Assembly (NCBI RefSeq): GCF_028745505.1
Contig: NZ_JAQZZL010000001.1
Location: 2,229,818 to 2,293,817, forward strand
From: Lentisphaera marina
GTDB lineage: Bacteria; Verrucomicrobiota; Lentisphaeria; Lentisphaerales; Lentisphaeraceae
Length of the DNA stretch: 64,000 nt
Direction: 5' to 3'
How positions within the stretch are numbered: the first letter of the stretch is position 1; the number at the start of each line of letters is the position of its first letter. Position numbers and translations under genes: made by a program. Of the stretch, positions 1 to 8,521 are shown piece by piece. Below the pieces are notes generated by a model, which was not told the DNA's origin, ran no database searches, and saw only the letters and a program-made list of their open reading frames with translations.

Positions 1-155
1 CTTCCGGAAATACCAAGCTGTTTAAGTGTGGATTTACAAACCGCAGATCTACTCTTCCCCCTAGCACTCTTAAGAGTAGGTGCCAAAAGAGAAGCTAGAA
101 TCCCAATAATGGCCACGACAACTAAAAGTTCAATTAAACTAAATTTCTTCTGCAT
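1..155 (-). CDS. Pseudopilin, H-X9-DG type (partial, N-terminal part only)
   Basis: The first 51 codons of a type IV pilin-like protein read leftward off the window edge from the ATG at 155. The sequence shows a short basic leader (MQKK), then FSLIE with the conserved Glu after the expected prepilin-peptidase site, then a long hydrophobic helix. It is nearly identical at the N-terminus to the next two genes and shares their upstream region, so it is the third member of a tandem family. Members of this family in PVC bacteria are major/minor pseudopilins of unknown specific role, processed at the inner membrane and exposed by a type II secretion-like machine. The C-terminal H-X9-DG motif lies outside the window. 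Confidence 0.85.
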   Translation of the reverse strand, partial: MQKKFSLIELLVVVAIIGILASLLAPTLKSARGKSRSAVCKSTLKQLGISG

Positions 156-187
156 AGAGCTAACCTTATGATCTACTTTTAATTAAG

Positions 188-215
188 ATTGTATTGAAAA
201 TGAAGTAAATGACAA
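188..215 (-). promoter_or_regulatory. Promoter, TTGTCA-N16-TACAAT, for the partial pseudopilin
   Basis: On the minus strand TTGTCA (210-215) and TACAAT (188-193) are separated by exactly 16 bases, 33 bases before the ATG at 155. The same arrangement precedes seven other genes in the window. Confidence 0.6.
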
Positions 216-303
216 ATTTCACAAAAAAATGATAAAAACACCCATTTAATTTATTTTATACACTTATGTATTTCATAAAAGGATAGCTTATGGAGAACTT
301 ATT

Positions 304-319
304 CCGCATTGGAATGCGG
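304..319. repeat. REP-like palindrome, module 1
   Basis: CCGCATT-GG-AATGCGG forms a 7-bp perfect stem and is followed by GGCTCCCA. The same hairpin-plus-GCTCCCA unit recurs at 1245, 2172 and 14625, and inverted near 7864. Confidence 0.65.
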
Positions 320-425
320 GGCTCCCACTTTTAAAGTTAGAAGATCGCTTCGCTGCAGATCGTTTGCAAAGCTCACTGCAGATCGCTCATTTCATTCGCT
401 GAAGACTCAAGATTATCAATTGAAC

Positions 426-1097
426 TTAGTAGTCTATTAACGTACCGGCTTCCAACCAGCCGCTTCGAAAGCGCAATTGACTGAGTGAACCAATTCTAAG
501 TGGGGCCACATGGCCATCGAGAAACCATACATTACCCGCCTCATCGTGACGGGTATGAATTCTTGAATCAGACCCTTGATTCCTTGACCTATTCCATTCA
601 AAATTATGACTTTGGACTAAATCTCCACCTGAAGCCCTTGCGGAATCCGCATAAAAGAAATGCTCTGAACTCACTTCAACTTCATTTGAATTGAGCCATT
701 TATTCTTAAGACCACCATCATCTGTATTATAATGCCCTGAACGAAGTGGAGCCTTATCCTGAACTACACCATAAACATTTAAAGCATTATCGATTTCATT
801 CCAATTGGCCAAAGGTAGTGATGGGCAGGTAAAGGATTGTTCATTTATACTCGAAACATAGCCCATAGATCTCAATGGGTACACATACCAACCACCATTT
901 AATTGAATGGTATACACGCCGTTATTATCTTCGGCATACATAACTGCGGCCATACCGAGCTGATGTAAATTTGATTTACACACAGCCGCTCGACTCTTTT
1001 CTCGAGAGCTCTTTAATGTCGGCGCCAAAAGGGAAGCAAGAATCCCAATAATGGCCACGACAACTAAAAGTTCAATTAAACTAAATTTCTTCTGCAT
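426..1097 (-). CDS. Pseudopilin, H-X9-DG type
   Basis: A 223-residue type IV pilin-like protein. It has a short basic leader MQKK, then [15 protein letters not shown], the class III cleavage and methylation region with Glu at +5 and an N-terminal hydrophobic helix that anchors it in the inner membrane. Near the C-terminus H-DEAGNVWFL-DG matches the H-X9-DG signature (DUF1559-like/TIGR04294 type) of planctomycete and lentisphaeral pseudopilins. The globular part has paired cysteines that may form disulfides. It is the middle copy of a tandem triplet; its closest relative is the gene at 1367-2038. A promoter of the TTGTCA-N16 type lies 33 bases upstream. The specific function is unknown; assembly in a type II secretion-like pseudopilus or in appendages is the family-level expectation. 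Confidence 0.9.
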   Translation of the reverse strand: MQKKFSLIELLVVVAIIGILASLLAPTLKSSREKSRAAVCKSNLHQLGMAAVMYAEDNNGVYTIQLNGGWYVYPLRSMGYVSSINEQSFTCPSLPLANWNEIDNALNVYGVVQDKAPLRSGHYNTDDGGLKNKWLNSNEVEVSSEHFFYADSARASGGDLVQSHNFEWNRSRNQGSDSRIHTRHDEAGNVWFLDGHVAPLRIGSLSQLRFRSGWLEAGTLIDY

Positions 1098-1129
1098 AGA
1101 GCTAACCTTATGATCTACTTTTAATTAAG

Positions 1130-1157
1130 ATTGTGTTGAAAATCAAGTAAATGACAA
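1130..1157 (-). promoter_or_regulatory. Promoter, TTGTCA-N16-CACAAT, for pseudopilin 426-1097
   Basis: TTGTCA at 1152-1157 and CACAAT at 1130-1135 (minus strand) with a 16-base spacer, 33 bases before the start codon. It differs from the copy at 188-215 by one base in the -10 box. Confidence 0.6.
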
Positions 1158-1244
1158 ATTTCACAAAAAAATGATAAAAACACACATTTTATTTATTTTA
1201 TACACTTATGTATTTCATAAAAGATAGCTCATGGAGAACTTATT

Positions 1245-1260
1245 CCGCATTGGAATGCGG
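1245..1260. repeat. REP-like palindrome, module 1
   Basis: CCGCATT-GG-AATGCGG followed by GGCTCCCA, identical to the unit at 304-319 because it lies in the tandem duplication. Confidence 0.65.
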
Positions 1261-1366
1261 GGCTCCCACTTTTAAAGTTAGAAGATCGCTTCGCTGCAGA
1301 TCGTTTGCAAAGCTCACTGCAGATCGCTCATTTCATTCGCTGCAGACTCAAGATTATCAATTGAAT

Positions 1367-2038
1367 TTAGTAGTCTATTAACGTACCGGCTTCCAACCAG
1401 CCGCTTTTAAAGCGCAATTGACTCAATGAACCAATTCTAAGTGGGGCCACATGACCGTCGAGAAACCATACATTACCCGCCTCATTGTGACGGGTATGAA
1501 TTCTTGCACTAGAAGCTTGACTCATTGATCTATTCCATAGAAAATTATAACTTTGTACTAAGCTTCCACCGTTAGCCCTAGCGGAATCGGCATAAAAGAA
1601 ATGCTCTGAACTCACTTTAACTTCATTTGAATCTAGCCATTTATTCTTAGGACCACCACTATTTACCTCATAATACCCTGAACGTACTGGTGCCTTGTCC
1701 TGGGCTACACCATAAACATTTAGAGCATTGTTAGTTACATTCCAATTGGCTAAAGGTAGTGATGGGCAGGTAAAGGATTTTTCATTAATACTCGAAACAT
1801 AGCCCATTGCAGTCAGTGGATACACATACCAGCCTCCATTAAATGAAATGGTATACAATCCCTCGTTATCATCAGCATACAGGCCTGCCGCCATGCCAAG
1901 CTGATGTAAATTTGATTTACACACAGCCGCTCGACTCTTTTCTCGAGAGCTCTTTAATGTCGGCGCCAAAAGAGATACCAGAATCCCAATAATGGCCACA
2001 ACAACTAAAAGCTCGATCAAACTAAATTTCTTCTGCAT
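1367..2038 (-). CDS. Pseudopilin, H-X9-DG type
   Basis: A 223-residue paralogue of the gene at 426-1097 with the same length, leader (MQKK), FSLIE cleavage region and C-terminal H-X9-DG motif. Most differences fall in the central globular segment (for example around residues 50-75 and 120-175), which suggests either diversification of an exposed surface or relaxed constraint. A TTGTCA-N16-GACAAT promoter sits 31 bases upstream. This promoter region is less like the other two, and the 941-bp repeat breaks down beyond it, so this gene marks the right (upstream) edge of the duplication. Confidence 0.9.
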   Translation of the reverse strand: MQKKFSLIELLVVVAIIGILVSLLAPTLKSSREKSRAAVCKSNLHQLGMAAGLYADDNEGLYTISFNGGWYVYPLTAMGYVSSINEKSFTCPSLPLANWNVTNNALNVYGVAQDKAPVRSGYYEVNSGGPKNKWLDSNEVKVSSEHFFYADSARANGGSLVQSYNFLWNRSMSQASSARIHTRHNEAGNVWFLDGHVAPLRIGSLSQLRFKSGWLEAGTLIDY

Positions 2039-2068
2039 AGCTTACAACTCCTAATTTTACCAGCTATG

Positions 2069-2096
2069 ATTGTCGTGAGCTGTCTTTGAATGACAA
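2069..2096 (-). promoter_or_regulatory. Promoter, TTGTCA-N16-GACAAT, for pseudopilin 1367-2038
   Basis: TTGTCA at 2091-2096 and GACAAT at 2069-2074 on the minus strand with a 16-base spacer. The -10 side CTCACGACAAT also occurs upstream of the lactonase gene (near 3414-3424), but there no TTGTCA box is visible at the right distance. Confidence 0.6.
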
Positions 2097-2132
2097 AACA
2101 TCGAAATAAACAATTAAATTCTACAATTTGAT

Positions 2133-2187
2133 GCCGATTAACAATCGGCACTCCCAGGCCTTTGCTTTATTCCGCGTCGGAACGCGG
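2133..2187. repeat. Composite REP-like unit: GCCGATT hairpin plus CCGCGT hairpin
   Basis: GCCGATT-AAC-AATCGGC (2133-2149) is followed by ACTCCCAGG, then CCGCGT-CGGA-ACGCGG (2172-2187) followed by GGCTCCCAG. The two hairpins differ in stem sequence but share the trailing CTCCCA, which shows they belong to one modular family. The unit lies between the lactonase stop and the pseudopilin promoter. Confidence 0.65.
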
Positions 2188-2263
2188 GGCTCCCAGCGAT
2201 TACAAATCTTCAAATCGCCCGTTCACCAAATCCTCAATTAGAACGTTATTTCATACATATCTT

Positions 2264-3376
2264 TTATTCTGCAAAGATGATGCACAGGGGACTTGGAACA
2301 CTGACAATATTTTTTGTATTAAAAGTCAACTCGCCCGTTTGCTGATTAATTTTAAAGACTGACACGGTGTTGGAAAATTGCCCTGCTGCGAGAATCCAGC
2401 TTGAGCTGGGATCCATATTGATATTGCGAGGCCATGACCCACGCACTGGCTCAGCTTCAACGAAGCTTAATTTGCCTGTAGCTGCGTCAAGCTTAAAAGC
2501 TGAAACGCTATCGTTACCGCGATTGGATGACCAGATGAATTTACCATTGGGATGAACGAGAATCTCGGCAGAGGAATTAAAAACTTCTTTGTCCTTCACT
2601 TCTTTAGGCAGTGCTGAGGTGACTTCCAATAATTTGGCTTCACCCTTTTTGCTATTGTAGGCAAAAGTAGAGACTGAGAGATCTAGCTCATTAAGTAGGT
2701 AAATAAACTTGCCATCAACTGAAAAACGCATGTGGCGTGGACCTCCACCGGGTATTGTTTTAGCGAGACCGTGTTTAGTAATTCCCGATAAGTCATCTTT
2801 CACTTTGTAGATGTGAATATTATCTGTGCCAAGATCTGGGACAAAGGCATATTTGCCATCAGGTGAAAAGCCAGTCCAATGAGGATGTGGATCATTCTGA
2901 CGTGTGGGATGAACTTTCGAAGCGCCCTCATGTTCAATCCTCACCCTCTCCCCTAGTTCACCGTCTTTGTTAAGGGGAAAGTAAGCAACTGATGGCCCTA
3001 GATACTGGGCTGTCAATAAAAATTTACCTGAAGGATGAACGCTGATATGTGAGCCTTTATTGCACTTAATGAGTGAGCTGGAAAACTTCTTGAGTCCTCC
3101 TTTTTTGTCAATCTTATAAGCAACAACTGCATGCCCCTCAGCTAGCTCGGCACAAGCATAAAGCTTATCTTTTTCCGGATGAAGTGCTAAGAAATTGACA
3201 TTTTTTAATTCTGCAGCCAAAGACGGATGAGACAGTTTACCCGACTTGGTATCAAATTTTGATTTGTAAATACCGAGGCTTCCTCTTCCTCCGGTCCCAA
3301 AATAAACATTTACCGTTTCGGCTAAGCAAAACGTATTTAAACTCAAAAGTGCTATAAAAACTTTTAATTTTCCCAT
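2264..3376 (-). CDS. Exported seven-bladed beta-propeller lactonase-like protein
   Basis: A 370-residue protein with a signal peptide (residues 1-19, ending CLAE) followed by repeated beta-propeller strands such as HPHWTGFSPDGKYAFVPDLG, GGGPRHMRFS and ILVHPNGKFIWSSNRG. These are hallmarks of the lactonase family (PF10282) that includes 6-phosphogluconolactonase YbhE and the muconate lactonising fold. The family's characterised members open sugar lactones; an exported member next to sugar-degrading genes may act on oxidised sugars in the periplasm, but the substrate cannot be read from sequence. The start is supported by AGGATG eight bases upstream of the ATG. It is a single-gene unit; the next gene leftward has its own promoter. 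Confidence 0.85.
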   Translation of the reverse strand: MGKLKVFIALLSLNTFCLAETVNVYFGTGGRGSLGIYKSKFDTKSGKLSHPSLAAELKNVNFLALHPEKDKLYACAELAEGHAVVAYKIDKKGGLKKFSSSLIKCNKGSHISVHPSGKFLLTAQYLGPSVAYFPLNKDGELGERVRIEHEGASKVHPTRQNDPHPHWTGFSPDGKYAFVPDLGTDNIHIYKVKDDLSGITKHGLAKTIPGGGPRHMRFSVDGKFIYLLNELDLSVSTFAYNSKKGEAKLLEVTSALPKEVKDKEVFNSSAEILVHPNGKFIWSSNRGNDSVSAFKLDAATGKLSFVEAEPVRGSWPRNINMDPSSSWILAAGQFSNTVSVFKINQQTGELTFNTKNIVSVPSPLCIIFAE

Positions 3377-3475
3377 GGCGTATCATCCTATTTATCATTT
3401 AATTTAAGTATTATTGTCGTGAGCCAGCAGGATATTACTACTGAGGATAAATAATTCTGTAATTAAGCTGAGTTA

Positions 3476-5395
3476 TTATTTATAGCTGACTTTCGTTTTA
3501 ATAAATGCATTTTCATGAACATGCTGCTCCTTGCTTACGATCAAATTCTTCGTAAATTTAAAGGAGTCCATATTCTTATGAGAGGGGAAACCTGATATGG
3601 TAGACATCTCCTCTATCTTACTATCGTGAACATCTAAGATGCTAAAACTCATGTAGGAAATACAGCGGATATCACGAAGCCCTGAATTGCCCGACAAGTC
3701 ATATTTCAATGAATTAAGCCCCCCTCGAAGCTTCCCTTTAATCTCCAACTTATTCTCCTGACTTAAAAGCCAGTTCAAATCTTGTTGAACTTCAAAGATC
3801 TTTTTTCCAGGAGTTCTCTCAGTATTGATGATAGCCCAGGCATATATCTGAGATTTAAGGGTGTAAAGCTTGTCTGTTTCTATGTGCTTTACCACCACAG
3901 GATAAACTTCCTGAATCGTCAAAACTTTATCTGATTTTAGAGCCTCCAACTCAGCAAAACAATCCTTAATGGGATCACTGTGCACATTGTGTCTTCTAAG
4001 GTTTTTTACTGTGAGAGCAATATCAATTTGCTTTAGAGCTTCGGAGTATCTCTGCTGGACGCCTAAAGATTTGACCAGCCCCATCCTAGCCTGATAAAAC
4101 TTTGGATTATGAATGATAGCTGCTTTGAAAGCATCTACAGCTTTTGAGTTATTAAAAAGATAATATTCCGAGCGTCCTTCAGAAAAATAACTTTTACTGG
4201 TTTCTATGGACATTTTTTCATTTAAATCGAGCAGCTTCTGTGATTTAATCAGGGCTTCATTTGTCCTTTCTTTTTCCTTCTTCAAACTATCGATAAAAAT
4301 GAGTGAACCTAGAACAATGACAAAAACGAGAGCCATCGCTGAAAGACAAATTTGTTTATTTCGCTTATAAAGTAAATAGAGTTGTCTAAAAAAGGATGAC
4401 TCTTCAGCAGCAGTCATATAGCCGTGTCGGTAAGAGTCAATATCTGTAATAATATCATCCACGGACTGATAGCGCTCTTTAGGGTCCAGTTTCATGGCTT
4501 TTAAACAGATAGCTTCCAGGCTGGCTGGTATATTAAGACCAGGATTCTTCCGACTGGGTGCTAGAATGTGCCCTTTTAAAGTCAAATCAATGGTCTCTTT
4601 TACATTTTCTCCATCTAGAGCATGATCCAAGCACAACAATTCGTACAAAATACTTCCCAAAGCATAAATATCGCTGCGCTCATCCTTTGCTTCATTTCCA
4701 CCTTTTGCCTGTTCTGGCGACATGTAACCCGGAGTGCCTTTTATCTCCCCACTCAGGGTATAATAGCGCTTACTGTAGTAATCCAAACTTTCAGTCAAAG
4801 TCTGATCAATCTCTTCGTTTCTACCAAGTATTGCAGCCAGCCCCCAGTCGCAGACAACAACATCCCCATAGGTACTCACGGTGATATTATCCGGTTTTAA
4901 ATCTAGGTGAGCAATAGCTCGCGAATGGGCATATGCCAGGGCATCACATATCTTTAAGAAGATGTCAATTCGCACGGGAAGAGGATAATCTGTAAAATCC
5001 TTCTCGTTATCATTTTTTAATTCTTCCAGGATATCTCTTAGAGTGCGCCCCTGAATCAGCTTCATTATAAAAAAGGGCTGTCCCTGCTCATCAAGCCCAA
5101 TATCATAAAGTGGAACAATATTAGGGTGCTGAAGCATGGCTGTGATTCTAGCTTCACGAAGAAAACTCTCAACGGTTTGTTCATCCTGAGAACTCTTGAG
5201 TACTGCCTTGGCAACAATCCTTCCGGATACATTATCGGTGGTGCGGATAATCTTTTTCATTGCACCGGAGCCAGCAAGCTGAGCGTTGGTATAACGCTTA
5301 TCTATATTTGACAAAGTATTGAGAAGGCTGTTTTCACGTCCATCTTCATCCGCTACATCATATAGACTTTCCCAACTCTCTATATCGTCATTCAT
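3476..5395 (-). CDS. Membrane Ser/Thr protein kinase with TPR-like C-terminal region
   Basis: A 639-residue eukaryotic-type kinase. Kinase domain about residues 33-320: the alphaC region FLREARITAMLQHPNI, catalytic HLDLKPDN (Asp about 165), DWG in place of DFG (about 183) and the activation-segment GTPGYMSPEQ. The glycine loop is degenerate (LAGSGAMKK). A transmembrane helix follows at about 345-367, then a TPR-like repeat (NNSKAVDAFKAAIIHNP) and a terminal region with short leucine-rich-like repeats. The kinase is expected to face the cytoplasm with the C-terminal part outside the membrane. It lies 89 bases downstream of an ECF sigma gene on the same strand, the usual PVC sigma/kinase pairing in which the kinase is thought to control the sigma factor. 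A second, damaged copy of this module lies at 47.6-50.2 kb. Confidence 0.9.
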   Translation of the reverse strand: MNDDIESWESLYDVADEDGRENSLLNTLSNIDKRYTNAQLAGSGAMKKIIRTTDNVSGRIVAKAVLKSSQDEQTVESFLREARITAMLQHPNIVPLYDIGLDEQGQPFFIMKLIQGRTLRDILEELKNDNEKDFTDYPLPVRIDIFLKICDALAYAHSRAIAHLDLKPDNITVSTYGDVVVCDWGLAAILGRNEEIDQTLTESLDYYSKRYYTLSGEIKGTPGYMSPEQAKGGNEAKDERSDIYALGSILYELLCLDHALDGENVKETIDLTLKGHILAPSRKNPGLNIPASLEAICLKAMKLDPKERYQSVDDIITDIDSYRHGYMTAAEESSFFRQLYLLYKRNKQICLSAMALVFVIVLGSLIFIDSLKKEKERTNEALIKSQKLLDLNEKMSIETSKSYFSEGRSEYYLFNNSKAVDAFKAAIIHNPKFYQARMGLVKSLGVQQRYSEALKQIDIALTVKNLRRHNVHSDPIKDCFAELEALKSDKVLTIQEVYPVVVKHIETDKLYTLKSQIYAWAIINTERTPGKKIFEVQQDLNWLLSQENKLEIKGKLRGGLNSLKYDLSGNSGLRDIRCISYMSFSILDVHDSKIEEMSTISGFPSHKNMDSFKFTKNLIVSKEQHVHENAFIKTKVSYK

Positions 5396-5484
5396 TTGGC
5401 CAAAACCACTTACTTAAGTACTCATTAATATATGAAAACGTTCTTTAAAAACCCTACAGGGAGTAAGGGTTCGATTCCTAAAAA

Positions 5485-6060
5485 TCAGCCCAACTCACGC
5501 TGAAGTCTTTGAATCTCTTTGATCATTTTCGGAGCTATTCTTTTCTTATTAACCGAAATCGTGTTTTTGGGCATGGAAAGACGTTCTGAAATACTCTCAA
5601 CCGATTCACCTTCCATGAGTGCAGAAAAACTGAGACGGGAATTTTCTGTCAGATCGTCCTTAATATTATCCCAGGCCATTTTTGAAATAAACATTTTCCA
5701 TTCACGATCAGAGATTTCTTCAATTTCTGGACTAAGAGAAGTTGGGATTTCAATTTCTTGGTCAAGTTCGGCTCGACGGCGGTATTTACGTGAATGATTA
5801 CTAACGGTGTATTTGGCGATGCGACTCAACCAATAACGAAAGCGTCCCTTGTCGGGTTCGTACTGAAATTCTGGAAGTTTTTGCCAACAGACAATCAATG
5901 TCGTTTGGACATGGTCTTCAATTTCATGGGCTTTTACACCAAAGGTTTTTATGACGTGATAGATGTAAGGACGATAAATCTCGACAAATTCATTCCATGA
6001 ATCTTCGCTATACACATCCTTAATTTTTTGTAGAAGAGTCTGTCTAGTGTAGTACTTCAT
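5485..6060 (-). CDS. ECF-type RNA polymerase sigma factor
   Basis: A protein of 191 residues with sigma region 2 (NEFVEIYRPYIYHVIK, then DHVQTTLIVCWQKLPEF and RFRYWLSRIAKYTVSNHSR) and a C-terminal region 4 helix-turn-helix (GESVESISERLSMPKNTISVNKKR). A longer reading from a TTG at 6102 is possible, but the ATG at 6060 gives the normal ECF start (MKYYTRQTLL) and has a weak GGAA upstream. It sits immediately before a membrane Ser/Thr kinase gene, the kinase-associated ECF arrangement known from Planctomycetes and relatives. There is no anti-sigma gene. The promoter at 6143-6170 is a variant of the window's common motif. Confidence 0.88.
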   Translation of the reverse strand: MKYYTRQTLLQKIKDVYSEDSWNEFVEIYRPYIYHVIKTFGVKAHEIEDHVQTTLIVCWQKLPEFQYEPDKGRFRYWLSRIAKYTVSNHSRKYRRRAELDQEIEIPTSLSPEIEEISDREWKMFISKMAWDNIKDDLTENSRLSFSALMEGESVESISERLSMPKNTISVNKKRIAPKMIKEIQRLQRELG

Positions 6061-6142
6061 AAAAGCAGCTTGTTCCAAAAAATTAAGTTTTAAAGTAATC
6101 AATAAGTGTCGATACTGATATTGTTTTCTAAGCTACACCAAA

Positions 6143-6170
6143 ATTGTAATGAAATACAAACATATTACAA
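6143..6170 (-). promoter_or_regulatory. Promoter, TTGTAA-N16-TACAAT, for the ECF sigma/kinase unit
   Basis: TTGTAA at 6165-6170 and TACAAT at 6143-6148 on the minus strand with a 16-base spacer, 83 bases before the ATG at 6060. The -35 box differs by one base from the TTGTCA of the other sites. Confidence 0.5.
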
Positions 6171-6283
6171 GTCAAATAGTTTTTTTTAAAAAAAACTAGA
6201 ATATAGGGTCAATGACTTAAGTTTTCTTCATATAAATGAGTTCCACAATTGAAAAAAATATTGCAATGCTTTGCTTCCACTTA

Positions 6284-6298
6284 TTGCCACAGAGGCAA
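6284..6298. repeat. REP-like hairpin, module 2 variant
   Basis: TTGCC-ACAGA-GGCAA, a 5-bp stem with the same arms as the ATTGCC-N5-GGCAAT hairpins near 7832 and 7901. It lies between the sulfatase stop and the sigma promoter. Confidence 0.4.
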
Positions 6299-6351
6299 GT
6301 CTATTTTCTGTTAGTTCGAGGTGTAGCCGGCTCCTCGAGCAAAGCGATCCT

Positions 6352-7716
6352 TTAAGACTTCTTTTTCTTATTTTTTTTAGCTTTTTTAAGCTTAGGCTTA
6401 GGTGCTTTAAAAAGACTTGGCTGTTGATCCATTTCGTCCAGGACTTGTTTTAAATTCATAAATGTCGCCTGGTCTCGTTCACTTGATGAGTCAAAATCCA
6501 CTTTTTCTTCTTTGAAGTGTGCGGGGAACTTTTGATAAATAACTTTGCCTTTGTCTTTCAGGACGCCATGACTGACATTGCGAGCCCACTCACCACCTTT
6601 GAAATACCAGATATAAATTTGTTTTTTATCACGACTGCCTTCACCGGAAAGTACTGGCCATAAACTCAAACCATCCTCTGGATAGTTTTCGGGCAATGGT
6701 GCCCCAGAAATCTCACAAAGCGTCGGCATGATATCGGAAAACTCCACCAATTCCTTATCCTGCACTTTTGGAGAAATCTTACCCGGCCAATTCACAATAA
6801 AAGGAACGCGAGTCCCTTCATCCAAAACCCTGCCCTTTTTGCCAACAACTTCCCTATCGTTCCATTGCGTCTTAATTGGAGAATCCGTCCCATTATCACC
6901 CGTAAAAATCACTATCGTATTATCGCGAAGACCAAGAGCTTCCAACTTAGTGATAATTTTGCCAACGATTTTATCGGCGTACTGAACCATATCACGGAAA
7001 TGAATTTTCTTTTGTTTATCATCACCCGGCCCCTTGTAGGTCTTAGACCCCGGTGATTTAGGATCCCAGGTTACGGAGTCCGGAGTTGCATCAAAAGGAC
7101 AATGAGTCAGAATCATCGGGTAATAAACAAAAAAGGGTTTCTCTTTATTTGTTTCCATAAAGTCACAAATAAAATCTGCACAGACATCTGGACCATATTC
7201 ACCATTTTTGTAGTCCACTACCTCACCATTGATCTCCAGCTGAGGATTGGGGAAACGACTATCAAAACTTGTTCCTGGTTTGACTTTTGGGCGAAAGTGC
7301 TGCCAGAGGCAAGCTTGATCAAAACCAAAATGCTGAGGGGCATCTTTTTCTTTACCTAGCTGCCATTTGCCGGCAATTGCGGTGGCATAGCCCGCCTTTT
7401 TAAGCTGGTGGGCAAAAGTCGTCTGTGAACGATCCAAGACCCCAAACCTGGTGAAATTGCGTTTGTTATACAAGCCCGTCATAATCTTCACTCGAGATGG
7501 TGTGCAAATGGGATTGGCGAAACATTGCTCAAAGCGCATGCCTTTTGCAGCTAACTTATCGAGTTCAGGTGTATTATAATCTTGGCTTCCGTTTGAACTC
7601 AAGCACTCATAGCCCATATCATCGGCCATAATTAAAACGATGTTAGGCTTTTCATCCGTGGCTAAAATCCTAAAACACAGCATTGATGTTAAGATTAAAC
7701 TGAAAACTTTGATCAT
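6352..7716 (-). CDS. Exported type I sulfatase (CTPSR), lysine-rich tail
   Basis: A 454-residue sulfatase. Signal peptide residues 1-20; KPNIVLIMADDMG carries the first metal-binding Asp pair (32-33); CTPSR at 71-75 is the formylglycine site (Cys form); GKWQLGK and TGDNGT supply further active-site residues. It hydrolyses sulfate esters, presumably on polysaccharide in the periplasm or outside the cell. The FFVYYPM segment and overall length make it most similar, among the genes here, to the sulfatase at 59290-60786. It ends in a run of lysines (KLKKAKKNKKKKS). Monocistronic: the next gene leftward has its own promoter and about 240 bp of repeat-rich DNA lie upstream. RBS GAGAGG precedes the ATG. 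Confidence 0.93.
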   Translation of the reverse strand: MIKVFSLILTSMLCFRILATDEKPNIVLIMADDMGYECLSSNGSQDYNTPELDKLAAKGMRFEQCFANPICTPSRVKIMTGLYNKRNFTRFGVLDRSQTTFAHQLKKAGYATAIAGKWQLGKEKDAPQHFGFDQACLWQHFRPKVKPGTSFDSRFPNPQLEINGEVVDYKNGEYGPDVCADFICDFMETNKEKPFFVYYPMILTHCPFDATPDSVTWDPKSPGSKTYKGPGDDKQKKIHFRDMVQYADKIVGKIITKLEALGLRDNTIVIFTGDNGTDSPIKTQWNDREVVGKKGRVLDEGTRVPFIVNWPGKISPKVQDKELVEFSDIMPTLCEISGAPLPENYPEDGLSLWPVLSGEGSRDKKQIYIWYFKGGEWARNVSHGVLKDKGKVIYQKFPAHFKEEKVDFDSSSERDQATFMNLKQVLDEMDQQPSLFKAPKPKLKKAKKNKKKKS

Positions 7717-7831
7717 ATTACCTCTCTAAATTTTATAATTAATACACCACCATTTTTATAAAATTTCTAAAACGGGCAAATAAATATAAAATTTTTAATA
7801 TTTATTTTTCACTGCAGTGAACTCGCTTGAA

Positions 7832-7942
7832 ATTGCCCGTATGGCAATACCTGAGAACTCAGCGTTCCGACGCGGAATGAAGCTAATGACAAAACCAAGC
7901 TGCCCGTATGGCAATGCCTAGGAGCGCCGATTTGTAATCGGC
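7832..7942. repeat. Cluster of REP-like composite repeats
   Basis: The gap between two genes is filled with four palindromes: ATTGCC-CGTAT-GGCAAT (7832-7848), an inverted CCGCGT/ACGCGG unit (about 7864-7876), TGCCCGTATGGCA (7901-7913) and GCCGATT-TGT-AATCGGC (7926-7942). Read on the minus strand the order is twice [module-1 hairpin]-linker ending AGG-[TTGCCATACGGGCA hairpin], so the unit is a two-hairpin composite. Confidence 0.65.
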
Positions 7943-7957
7943 ACCAACATTGTCTAT

Positions 7958-8500
7958 CTATATGCTTATAGTTTCTTTCTCTGGTTTGATTGGCTCAGTA
8001 GGATCACTTTCCTGAGCTGGCAGCTTTTCTTTTACTTTCGGCTGCTCAGCATTCTGCTGACTTTCATTGGACGTACTTAAGCCGCTATTATAAATTTCCA
8101 GATAATCTAGATTAGCTCCCCTTGTAAAGGATATTTTATTTTCACCCGGTTTTAAAGTGAGTTTTAGATCTAGGGTTTTATACCTTTGCCAATTTGAGGT
8201 ACTGGGTAATTCCACGATGGACTTTTCCTCATTGACTTTCATAAAAGTTTTCATATTTCGGTCACAGGCATAAGCCAACTTTGCGTCGAATGTTCCAGCT
8301 GAGCTGCCATGATTGATAATGAATTCCACCGAAGCACCCTTTTTTTGCAGATCTCCCACAACCTGACTTCCAGAGGCAACTTTGACGGTTTTTATAACTG
8401 CACCGTTAGTCAGAGTTCCCGCTTCAATTTCATAACGTTTTACATTTTCAGCTCCATACACAAATGAACTGAATAAGAGGATTAAAGAAAGGTATTTCAT
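7958..8500 (-). CDS. Exported CBM6/CBM35-like protein
   Basis: A 180-residue protein with a signal peptide (1-17) and one domain that looks like a carbohydrate-binding jelly roll: the opening RYEIEAGTLTNGAVI resembles the YEAE start of CBM6/CBM35 modules, and KPGENKISFTRGANLDYLEI matches the closing G-x-N-x-I...LDYLE strands. No catalytic domain is present. A low-complexity charged tail (KEKLPAQESDPTEPIKPEKE) follows. It begins 21 bases after the stop of a sulfatase gene on the same strand, so the two are probably co-transcribed and the protein may hold substrate for, or associate with, that sulfatase. Confidence 0.7.
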   Translation of the reverse strand: MKYLSLILLFSSFVYGAENVKRYEIEAGTLTNGAVIKTVKVASGSQVVGDLQKKGASVEFIINHGSSAGTFDAKLAYACDRNMKTFMKVNEEKSIVELPSTSNWQRYKTLDLKLTLKPGENKISFTRGANLDYLEIYNSGLSTSNESQQNAEQPKVKEKLPAQESDPTEPIKPEKETISI

Positions 8501-8521
8501 TTTATATTTCCCTAAATTAAA

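Larger units (their letters stand above)
1..2040. repeat. Tandem duplication, period 941 bp, pseudopilin genes plus intergenic DNA
   Basis: The start codons and stop codons of the second and third pseudopilin genes are 941 bp apart, and the intergenic stretches 280-425 and 1221-1366 are almost identical, including a REP-like palindrome and two copies of CTGCAGATCG. The partial gene at the left edge carries the same promoter region, so at least three units are present. Divergence is concentrated in the middle of the coding regions; the first ~50 codons and the last ~35 are nearly fixed. Confidence 0.85.

Noticed and set aside
5465-5482. GGGTTCGATTCC, like a tRNA T-arm, between the sigma and kinase genes
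   Set aside because: The flanking bases do not form the five-pair T-stem and no acceptor or anticodon arm can be built around it.
6172-6200. T-run/A-run palindrome AGTTTTTTTTAAAAAAAACT as a terminator
   Set aside because: It has only A-T pairs and lies upstream of the sigma promoter, so it is more likely an AT-rich promoter-flanking segment.
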